From NCBI GenBank assembly GCA_003228495.1, contig QIDY01000303.1:1-11696 (forward strand): a DNA stretch of 11,696 nt, given 5' to 3'. The DNA comes from Nitrospirota bacterium (GTDB taxonomy: Bacteria > Nitrospirota > Nitrospiria > Nitrospirales > UBA8639). Below, piece after piece: positions 6,698 through 11,696 of this stretch (position 1 is its first letter; each line of letters starts with the position of its first letter). Under the pieces are notes generated by a model that saw nothing but the letters and a program-made list of their open reading frames with translations, was not told the origin of the DNA and ran no database searches. Made by a program: the position numbers and the translations under genes.

Positions 6698-7636
6698 TTA
6701 TTTCGATTGATTGGCCAACAATAATTCCTTCGGAAGAAGAAATTCCACATCTTCTTCGACGACCGTCAGCTCTTCAACACCTTCCGCCCCTTGCTCTTTT
6801 AGGAATTTAATGACTTGAGAGACGAGCACTTCGGGAGCGGAGGCACCAGCGGCAATACCTATAGCGCTTGCCCCTTCAAGCCAAGACAGTCGAATGTCCT
6901 GATAAGAATCGATCAAATATGAGGTGATTCCACATCGCTCGCCTAATTCCCGTAATCGATTGGAATTGGAACTATTCGGAGAGCCAATGACAAGAATCAC
7001 ATCAACAAAACGGGACAACTCTTTAACCGCATTTTGGCGGTTTTGTGTGGCGTAACAAATATCTTCCTGATGCGGGCCTTTAATACCGGGGAACCGGCGG
7101 TGGAGAGCTTCAACAATATCCCGGCATTCATCCACACTCAGCGTGGTTTGGGTGACATACGATAAATGCAGAGGATTCTCTACTTTCAACGTTTTAACAT
7201 CTTCCACAGACGACACCAAATGAAACTTATCCGGCACCTGCCCTAACGTACCCACTACCTCGGGATGTCCCGCATGCCCAATAAGGATCAACTCATATGC
7301 ATTGGTATAATCACGATTGACCTCATTATGAACTTTAATCACTAAAGGACAGGTCGCATCAATGACCTTCAAATTCCGTCGCTTGGATTCTTCCCAGACT
7401 TCTTTGGCAACCCCATGGGCACTGAATATGACAATAGCCCCATCCGGCACTTCATTGAGTTCTTCAACAAAAATCGCGCCTTTTCCCCGAAGAGACTCCA
7501 CAACATGCCGGCTATGCACAATTTCGTGTCGAACATAAATCGGCGCACCATAGGCTTTGAGGGATAAATCAACAATTTCAATGGCCCGGTCTACACCGGC
7601 ACAAAAGCCTCTCGGATTGGCTAAATATATTTTCAA
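6698..7636 (-). CDS. ispH: 4-hydroxy-3-methylbut-2-enyl diphosphate reductase IspH (LytB)
   Basis: This catalyses the last step of the MEP pathway, reducing HMBPP to isopentenyl and dimethylallyl diphosphate with a [4Fe-4S] cluster in the cytoplasm. The 312 residues match the family length. The cluster ligands are Cys12 (NPRGFCAGV), Cys96 (DATCP) and Cys194. The substrate-binding His41, His74 and His124 and catalytic Glu126 (HAGHPE) fall at the same numbers as in E. coli; the TQTTLS and GSPNSSNS motifs follow. I chose the TTG at 7636 because AAGGAG lies 6 bases upstream and the protein then begins MKIYLANPRGFC, as in homologues. The longer TTG start at 7669 has no ribosome binding site and lies at the predicted transcription start. 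Electrons are usually supplied by ferredoxin or flavodoxin, and the ferredoxin in this window is one possible donor (inference). It lies downstream of fabH, with a tiny ORF between. Confidence 0.96.
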   Translation of the reverse strand: MKIYLANPRGFCAGVDRAIEIVDLSLKAYGAPIYVRHEIVHSRHVVESLRGKGAIFVEELNEVPDGAIVIFSAHGVAKEVWEESKRRNLKVIDATCPLVIKVHNEVNRDYTNAYELILIGHAGHPEVVGTLGQVPDKFHLVSSVEDVKTLKVENPLHLSYVTQTTLSVDECRDIVEALHRRFPGIKGPHQEDICYATQNRQNAVKELSRFVDVILVIGSPNSSNSNRLRELGERCGITSYLIDSYQDIRLSWLEGASAIGIAAGASAPEVLVSQVIKFLKEQGAEGVEELTVVEEDVEFLLPKELLLANQSK

Positions 7637-7655
7637 AATACACTCCTTCCACTGG

Positions 7656-7748
7656 TTAATGTCGTTCAACGGAGTATTTTAGCACGGCATGAAAGGCCAA
7701 TCTATCAGAAATCATAGCCATATCAGATTGATGGCAAATTCCTCGCAT
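7656..7748 (-). CDS. possible 30-residue leader ORF between fabH and ispH
   Basis: The fabH stop codon is immediately followed by GGAGGTGG, then ACA and an ATG at 7748, which is close to an ideal ribosome binding site with ideal spacing. The frame runs 30 codons (MRGICHQSDMAMISDRLAFH and on to ERH) to a TAA at 7656-7658, 19 bases before the ispH start. I recognise no family. It could be a small protein, a translated leader that couples fabH and ispH expression, or chance. The candidate ispH promoter lies inside it. Confidence 0.3.
   Translation of the reverse strand: MRGICHQSDMAMISDRLAFHAVLKYSVERH
7676..7684 (-). promoter_or_regulatory. candidate extended -10 promoter of ispH
   Basis: On the minus strand TGCTAAAAT reads as an extended -10 element (TGn plus TAAAAT at 7676-7681). 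There is no convincing -35 about 17 bases upstream, which extended -10 promoters tolerate. Transcription would start near 7669, leaving a leader of about 33 bases before the TTG at 7636; this supports that start codon over the one at 7669. Confidence 0.4.
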
Positions 7749-7759
7749 TGTCCACCTCC

Positions 7760-8752
7760 TCAACCCCATCGAATTAAGGCTGTGCCCCAAGTTAACCCCC
7801 CACCAAAGGTCCCTAGGAGGATCCGATTCCCTTTCAGCAAGCGCTGGTTTCGATTGGCATAATCAAGGGCCATGGCTATTGATGCTGATGAAGTATTCCC
7901 CACTTGCTCGATAGTAGTCACACAACGTTCAGGAGCGATCCCAAACATACGACAAAGCTGTGCAATCATCCGTCCATTGGCTTGATGAAAGATGACCTGG
8001 TCAAGTTCTGCGACTTGCCATTTTTCTTCTGCTAAATGATCAACAAGAGCTTGCTGTAACTGCCGGACCGCTATTCGATACAACGTCGCACCCTGAATTC
8101 GTAAGGTATGTGACCGATCATCCAGAACGGCTTGAGAGAGAGGCTGCCGAGAGCCGCCACCAGAAATTTTCACCAAATCATGATGCTGCCCATCGGCATG
8201 GAGTCGAATACTCACGATACCGTGATCCGGGAAAGTCGATCGTTCCAGAATTACTGCACCCGCCCCATCGCCAAATAAGATAGCGGTACTGAGATCTTCA
8301 TGATCCAAGGTTCGTGACTTCACTTCCGAGGCCACAACCAAGCAACGCTGGAACTGCCCCGCCCGAAGAAAACAATCCGCCATCGACAGCCCATAGAGAA
8401 ACCCCGAACAGGAAGCGGAACAATCAAACGCCGGTATTCCTGAAATCCCTAATCGCGCTTGAAGCAAGCAGGCAGTAGAAGGAAACACCATTTCCGGTGA
8501 CGTGGTGGAGACAATAATCGCGTCAAGATCATTTGGAGTGATTCCGGCCTGATCCAATGCTTGACAAGAAGCTTGCTCGGCCAGCGACGAGCAATCGTCT
8601 TGTGATTCGGCCCAGTACCGCGTCCGAATACCTGATACCCGGTAAATATAGGAAGCATCCTTCCCCAAAAGATCAGCCACCTCCTGATTTTCCACCCGAC
8701 GAGCTGGAAGAGCTGACCCGGTTCCACTAATTCTGGATAATGGCAAATTCAT
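7760..8752 (-). CDS. fabH: 3-oxoacyl-[acyl-carrier-protein] synthase III (FabH, KAS III)
   Basis: This condenses acetyl-CoA with malonyl-ACP to start fatty-acid synthesis in the cytoplasm. The 330 residues fit the family. The Cys-His-Asn triad is visible: Cys115 in SASCSGF, His256 in FHQANGRMI, and Asn286 in VGNTSSASIAMAL. Other landmarks are SGIRTRYWAE near 40-49, the dimer-loop region FPSTAC (90-95), the LFGDGAGAVIL strand (159-169) and the C-terminal GGGLTWGTALIRW. I chose the ATG at 8752, which gives the usual short N terminus (LSRISGTGSALP). It has GGTAAG about 8 bases upstream, whereas the TTG at 8773 has none. It is not next to other fab genes; ispH follows on the same strand and bamD diverges. 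A KAS III-like enzyme making another product cannot be fully excluded, but the triad and length favour FabH. Confidence 0.94.
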   Translation of the reverse strand: MNLPLSRISGTGSALPARRVENQEVADLLGKDASYIYRVSGIRTRYWAESQDDCSSLAEQASCQALDQAGITPNDLDAIIVSTTSPEMVFPSTACLLQARLGISGIPAFDCSASCSGFLYGLSMADCFLRAGQFQRCLVVASEVKSRTLDHEDLSTAILFGDGAGAVILERSTFPDHGIVSIRLHADGQHHDLVKISGGGSRQPLSQAVLDDRSHTLRIQGATLYRIAVRQLQQALVDHLAEEKWQVAELDQVIFHQANGRMIAQLCRMFGIAPERCVTTIEQVGNTSSASIAMALDYANRNQRLLKGNRILLGTFGGGLTWGTALIRWG

Positions 8753-8871
8753 GACAGTGCTTACCGACCTCAATAATTCGACAATTCAACAATCGGCGAA
8801 TATGATACAGTGGTAAAGATGAGACTATCGTTCATCGATAGCCATGATGCAAAGTAATGATATGTAAGACT

Positions 8872-8900
8872 TTCAATTCCTGGTCTGAATCTTGTATAAC
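8872..8900 (+). promoter_or_regulatory. candidate promoter of the bamD-like gene
   Basis: TTCAAT (8872-8877) and TATAAC (8895-8900) are 17 bases apart in the divergent fabH-bamD gap, about 75 bases before the chosen start codon. The -10 is a fair match and the -35 weak. No equally good pair for fabH was found on the other strand of the same gap. Confidence 0.35.
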
Positions 8901-8975
8901 GTACTTATTCACGTGAAAGCATCAACCTCCATTCCTTCCACTAACCATAGTTCCAGGCCCCAGATATACTCGAAC

Positions 8976-10007
8976 ATGTCTCGCCTGTTTAAATATTCCC
9001 ACAGCGCAGGAGCTTGCTGGCTCCTCATGTTGACCATGGTCGTATTCTTTTCAGGTTGTTCCTCTACACCTGAGCCCACGGATACCACATCTCAAGTTTT
9101 GTCCTCCACCGATGAACAAATTTTTGTGGGCGATTCCATTGAAATGAGTTACGACCCTAATGTGATTATGAAACGGGCCGAATCATTTTTTGATAAAGAA
9201 TCCTATGCGGAAGCCATTGTCGAATACAAACATTTTCTTGACCTCCATCGGAATCATATCTTAGCCCCATATGCTCAATACAAAATCGGCGTGAGCCATT
9301 ACAAACAATTTCAAACCGTCGACCGAGATCCTGAGCCTCTGAATAAAGCCATCGCGGGATTCGAAAAATTGCTCAAGGAATTTCCAACCACTCGATATGA
9401 AGCCGAAGCCAAAGAAACGATCCTGACGTGCAAAGAACTGCTTGTTCAGCGCCATCTGATGGTGGGTAAGTTTTATTTCAAGCGCGGATCGTATCTGGCC
9501 GCCGCCCATCGATATGAAAAAATCATCAACGAATTTCCGGAATTAGAGACAACAGGTGAGGCCATGTTTCACCTGGCAAAAACCTATCAGGATTTAGGAA
9601 TCGAAGAATGGACTCAAGAATGGCTGGTCGCGCTTATCCGGCAATATCCTGAGAGTCCATACCACTCATCAGCCCAAACACTCTTAGCGTCTCTGCATAA
9701 AAAGCATCCGACGCTGTTGGCTTCCCTTCCCAAGAATCCATTGGTTCCGGAGAAGGCCACTATTCCTGCAGATCCCGCACTTTCTCTAACACCAGACAAT
9801 CCTACCTTCGCCAACGCTGGCATTCTGCCTCATTCCACCACCCCTGAAGCTCAAACTGCCGTATTTACCGAACATGCTGCTGCCCCATCGGCTTGCACCA
9901 TCGGAACTTGGTGCGATTCTCAATCTGTTCGACCGACCCAAACCAGTGCCAATTCCACTTCATTACCTACCGACACCAAAGCTTGTAAACCCGGCAACTG
10001 GTGTTAA
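8976..10007 (+). CDS. bamD: outer membrane assembly lipoprotein BamD-like, with Cys-Trp tail motifs
   Basis: This is a lipoprotein of 343 residues. Residues 1-27 form a signal peptide with a hydrophobic core (WLLMLTMVVFF) and a lipobox ending SGC, so Cys28 is the lipidated residue, expected in the outer membrane. Residues about 61-250 are tetratricopeptide-type helical repeats with the BamD/YfiO pattern: AESFFDKESYAEAIVEYKHF (69-88), YAQYKIGVSHYKQF (99-112), then VDRDPEPLNKAIAGFEKLL (115-133) and GSYLAAAHRYEKII (171-184). BamD bridges BamA and the other Bam lipoproteins in beta-barrel insertion. The tail, 251-343, is low in complexity (Pro, Thr, Ser, Ala) and holds ACTIGTWC (306-313) and ACKPGNWC (336-343, the C terminus), unlike standard BamD. 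I chose the ATG at 8976 because it gives a normal lipoprotein signal; upstream TTG and GTG codons in frame (8892, 8913) would hide it. No strong ribosome binding site is visible. A related TPR lipoprotein such as CpoB is the alternative. Confidence 0.82.
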   Translation: MSRLFKYSHSAGACWLLMLTMVVFFSGCSSTPEPTDTTSQVLSSTDEQIFVGDSIEMSYDPNVIMKRAESFFDKESYAEAIVEYKHFLDLHRNHILAPYAQYKIGVSHYKQFQTVDRDPEPLNKAIAGFEKLLKEFPTTRYEAEAKETILTCKELLVQRHLMVGKFYFKRGSYLAAAHRYEKIINEFPELETTGEAMFHLAKTYQDLGIEEWTQEWLVALIRQYPESPYHSSAQTLLASLHKKHPTLLASLPKNPLVPEKATIPADPALSLTPDNPTFANAGILPHSTTPEAQTAVFTEHAAAPSACTIGTWCDSQSVRPTQTSANSTSLPTDTKACKPGNWC

Positions 10008-10024
10008 GGGTCCGTCAGGACCCT
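10007..10024 (+). terminator. hairpin at the end of the bamD-like gene, weak terminator
   Basis: GGGTCC (10008-10013) and GGACCC (10018-10023) pair around a GTCA loop immediately after the stop codon, with an A-T pair outside. Only a short mixed AAGCTTT follows instead of a U-tract, so it is a weak terminator or an RNA 3'-end stabiliser. Confidence 0.4.
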
Positions 10025-10065
10025 AAGCTTTCGAATTAGAACCAGTAAGAGATAGACTTATAGGG

Positions 10066-10084
10066 CCAGTTACAAAATAACTGG
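10066..10084. repeat. second hairpin downstream of the bamD-like gene
   Basis: CCAGTTA (10066-10072) and TAACTGG (10078-10084) form a perfect 7-bp inverted repeat around CAAAA, without a T-run on either side. It lies between the convergent bamD-like and ccdA genes. The rest of that gap, to 10240, holds only a small palindrome (CATAGC-CAT-GCTATG, 10145-10159) and no supported gene. Confidence 0.4.
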
Positions 10085-10240
10085 AACATCTCGCCTCCCA
10101 TATTCGGGCTATCTTTGAACGCGCCTTAATCGAAAACACCTCCCCATAGCCATGCTATGCCTCGGCATTTTCTCAATTGTTCCGTCCCAATCCGACACAA
10201 ATCTGGGCGCGATCTTGTCCAAGTTGTTTTGTAACAGGCC

Positions 10241-10987
10241 CTACTGGCCGATGTACCAGCCAATGCCATTGCGCTCGAGGAAACTGGTGAAGCGCGTCAC
10301 GGAATCAGTGAAGATCATGATGCCAACGAGAATCAAGAGTATGCCACTCACAAACGACACACCACCGAGGTAGATGCGCAGACTTTTGAAGTAGCTCAGG
10401 AAGCTATCCATACCAAACGCCGTCAAAAAGAAAGGGAGGCCTAATCCAAACGAATAAGCTGAGAGAAGCATAACCCCACCGGACATAGACTCCGTGGTAC
10501 TAGCATACGCCAGAATCGTCCCTAAAACCGGCCCGACACAAGGTGTCCAGCCTGCCGCAAAGGCCGTCCCAATCAAAAATGATCCGACATACCCAACGGG
10601 ACGTGATTCAAAATGTACCAAACGACGTTCGGCCATTAAAAAATTCAGTTTTAAAATCCCTAAGAGATACAAACCAAAGATAATAATCAGAATGCCACCA
10701 ACTTTTCTGATGACATCTTGATATTCATACAGAACTTGTCCAATCAGACTCGCCGAAGCGCCAAATGCAATAAAAACCGTCGAAAATCCGGCAATAAATA
10801 AGAGTGCATTCAACATAATCGCGGACTTAAAACGATTACGCTCTTCCACTTTCGCCAGATTTTCTACGGATAACCCAGTGATATAGGATAGATAGGACGG
10901 CACGAGCGGCAGGACGCAGGGCGAAATAAAGGACAAGAGGCCGGCGCTAAAGGCGGCAAATAATGAAACCTGGCTAATCGAGTCCAT
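10241..10987 (-). CDS. ccdA: CcdA-type cytochrome c biogenesis / thiol-disulfide transmembrane protein
   Basis: This encodes a 248-residue polytopic inner-membrane protein of the CcdA/DsbD-transmembrane family with about six helices. It passes reducing equivalents from cytoplasmic thioredoxin to periplasmic thiol proteins. The two redox cysteines are at the family positions: Cys24 in LSFISPCVLPLVPSYLSY and Cys150 in AAGWTPCVGPVLG; the flanking prolines are conserved. Other helices are visible at LNALLFIAGFSTVFIAFGA, VGGILIIIFGLYLLGI, LLSAYSFGLGLPFFLTAFG and YLGGVSFVSGILLILVGIMIF. The ATG lies three bases after the TAA of the upstream TlpA-like gene, with no strong ribosome binding site, which suggests translational coupling. 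Its partner is therefore almost certainly that thioredoxin. It converges with the bamD-like gene. Confidence 0.94.
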   Translation of the reverse strand: MDSISQVSLFAAFSAGLLSFISPCVLPLVPSYLSYITGLSVENLAKVEERNRFKSAIMLNALLFIAGFSTVFIAFGASASLIGQVLYEYQDVIRKVGGILIIIFGLYLLGILKLNFLMAERRLVHFESRPVGYVGSFLIGTAFAAGWTPCVGPVLGTILAYASTTESMSGGVMLLSAYSFGLGLPFFLTAFGMDSFLSYFKSLRIYLGGVSFVSGILLILVGIMIFTDSVTRFTSFLERNGIGWYIGQ

Positions 10988-10990
10988 GGC

Positions 10991-11572
10991 TTACATTGTT
11001 TCCGAGGGAGCGTGATAGGGCTCTTGAAGCAATTCCAGCATCAATTTCCTGGCTTCCGGGCTATTCCAGTCACGAGCTCCAAACACTCGCTGCCGGATAA
11101 CCCCCTTGCGATCAATCACAAATGTCATAGGCAAGGTCCGAGCACCATAGGAAAGCCCAACTTGATAGTCGGAATCATGTAGAATGGGAAAACTTAACCC
11201 CAACGCTTCTTTGAAAGGCCGGGTGACGACAGCCCCTTGTTGATCCACCGACACCGCTAAAATCTCCAGGCCTTGAGATCGAAAATCCTGGTACAGGGCT
11301 TCCATCGCTGGCATCTCGACTTTGCAGGGACCACACCAGGTCGCCCAAAAATTCAAAAACACGACTTTTCCCTGGTGTTCGGCTAAGGAATGGACCGTCC
11401 CATCCAAATCTATCAGGCGAAAGGCCGGTGCCGTTGTGCCAATAGATGGCCGGCTATACGCCACCGACTGCGCGGATTCGCCGCCAACAAACGGGGCCTC
11501 GGAATATCCGGAATCACAACCCCAAAGGGCAGCCACTAAAATGAATGCCGCCCAACTAATCTTCCTAGCCAT
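10991..11572 (-). CDS. TlpA/ResA-like lipoprotein thioredoxin
   Basis: This is a thiol-disulfide oxidoreductase of 193 residues facing the periplasm. The N terminus (MARKISWAAFILVAALWGC) is a signal peptide with lipobox LWGC, so Cys19 is probably lipidated and anchors the protein. After a linker, the AhpC/TSA-Redoxin-like thioredoxin domain begins about residue 43 (IGTTAPAFRLIDLDG). Its active site is Trp79-Cys80-Gly-Pro-Cys83 in LNFWATWCGPC, and the cis-proline is Pro148 in TLPMTFVID. The central AVSVD strand and the DWNSPE segment also fit the family. The start has AAAGGA about 7 bases upstream. It is first in a two-gene unit with ccdA, so it is likely kept reduced by CcdA and acts on apocytochrome c or other periplasmic disulfides. 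Which of the TlpA, ResA or CcmG-like roles it plays cannot be settled here. Confidence 0.93.
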   Translation of the reverse strand: MARKISWAAFILVAALWGCDSGYSEAPFVGGESAQSVAYSRPSIGTTAPAFRLIDLDGTVHSLAEHQGKVVFLNFWATWCGPCKVEMPAMEALYQDFRSQGLEILAVSVDQQGAVVTRPFKEALGLSFPILHDSDYQVGLSYGARTLPMTFVIDRKGVIRQRVFGARDWNSPEARKLMLELLQEPYHAPSETM

Positions 11573-11631
11573 CAGAGTTCCTTTCTCAACGTTACTGAAA
11601 CCTTATGGACGTGAGATTAACAGATACATCC

Positions 11632-11660
11632 CCATCCCATGACCAGAAAATTCCATCCCA
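11632..11660. repeat. paired direct repeat CCATCCCA upstream of the tlpA-like gene
   Basis: CCATCCCA occurs at 11632-11639 and again at 11653-11660, 21 bases start to start, or two helical turns, 60-90 bases upstream of the tlpA-like ATG. Such spacing suits a dimeric regulator or a tandem site, but two octamers can also recur by chance. No convincing -35/-10 pair was found between them and the gene. Confidence 0.2.
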
Positions 11661-11696
11661 AATTCTAGACATCCTCCGCTACAATCCGTAGACTAC

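Noticed and set aside
7637..7669. Longer N terminus for ispH from the TTG at 7669
   Set aside because: It adds 11 residues absent from the family, has no ribosome binding site, and would shift Cys12, His41 and Cys96 away from their family positions.
7703..7735. Repeated ATCAGA and small GCCAT/ATGGC hairpin after fabH as a terminator
   Set aside because: The stem is only 5 bp with no U-tract, and the stretch is better explained by the small ORF and the ispH promoter.
8753..8773. Longer N terminus for FabH from the TTG at 8773
   Set aside because: No ribosome binding site is present, and the shorter ATG start gives the usual FabH N terminus.
8892..8975. Longer N terminus for the BamD-like protein from the TTG at 8892
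   Set aside because: It would put 28 polar residues in front of the lipoprotein signal and overlaps the candidate -10.
10145..10159. Short palindrome CATAGC-CAT-GCTATG as a terminator
   Set aside because: It has no T-run on either strand and only six paired bases, so it is not a credible terminator.
10152..10373. 73-codon plus-strand frame overlapping the end of ccdA
   Set aside because: Most of it is antisense to conserved ccdA membrane helices and no ribosome binding site precedes it.

Overview
The window looks like core chromosome from a Gram-negative bacterium. It encodes a BamD-type lipoprotein of the outer-membrane assembly machine, a lipoprotein thioredoxin with its CcdA partner, and housekeeping genes for chromosome segregation (smc), isoprenoid synthesis by the MEP route (ispH) and fatty-acid initiation (fabH). 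Base composition is close to balanced by eye. The Alvin-type 2[4Fe-4S] ferredoxin, stand-alone fabH and CcdA/TlpA pair would fit a Nitrospira-like bacterium, but that placement is inference and no marker here proves it. There is no phage, transposase, CRISPR, rRNA or tRNA in the window.

Left third (1-2423): a small zinc-finger-like protein (+) converges on a minus-strand pair, an EamA/DMT-family permease followed by a SnoaL-like protein. Beyond the permease start lie a possible 51-residue plus-strand ORF with a good ribosome binding site, a sigma70-type promoter with an inverted repeat in its spacer, and the ferredoxin gene (+). A strong symmetrical hairpin terminator (2454-2491) separates the ferredoxin from smc and can serve both converging genes.

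Middle (2536-8752): smc, ispH and fabH all read on the minus strand, transcribed in the order fabH, ispH, smc. Between fabH and ispH there is a tiny 30-codon ORF with a near-ideal ribosome binding site and an extended -10 promoter that fits the TTG start of ispH. Between ispH and smc lies the most striking non-coding structure of the window: a palindrome of nearly 200 bp (6489-6686) whose paired blocks are all symmetric about about position 6586. It could be a MITE-like insertion or a structured RNA/long hairpin.

Right third (8753-11696): a BamD-like lipoprotein gene (+) diverges from fabH. Its protein carries an unusual low-complexity tail with two copies of a motif A-C-x-x-G-x-W-C, the second forming the exact C terminus. 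It converges on a tightly coupled minus-strand pair, a TlpA/ResA-like lipoprotein thioredoxin followed three bases later by CcdA, which would supply it with electrons across the inner membrane for periplasmic thiol reduction or cytochrome c maturation. Most of the region is ordinary. The items worth a second look are the long palindrome, the Cys-Trp tail motifs, the small ORFs and the linker insertions in SMC.
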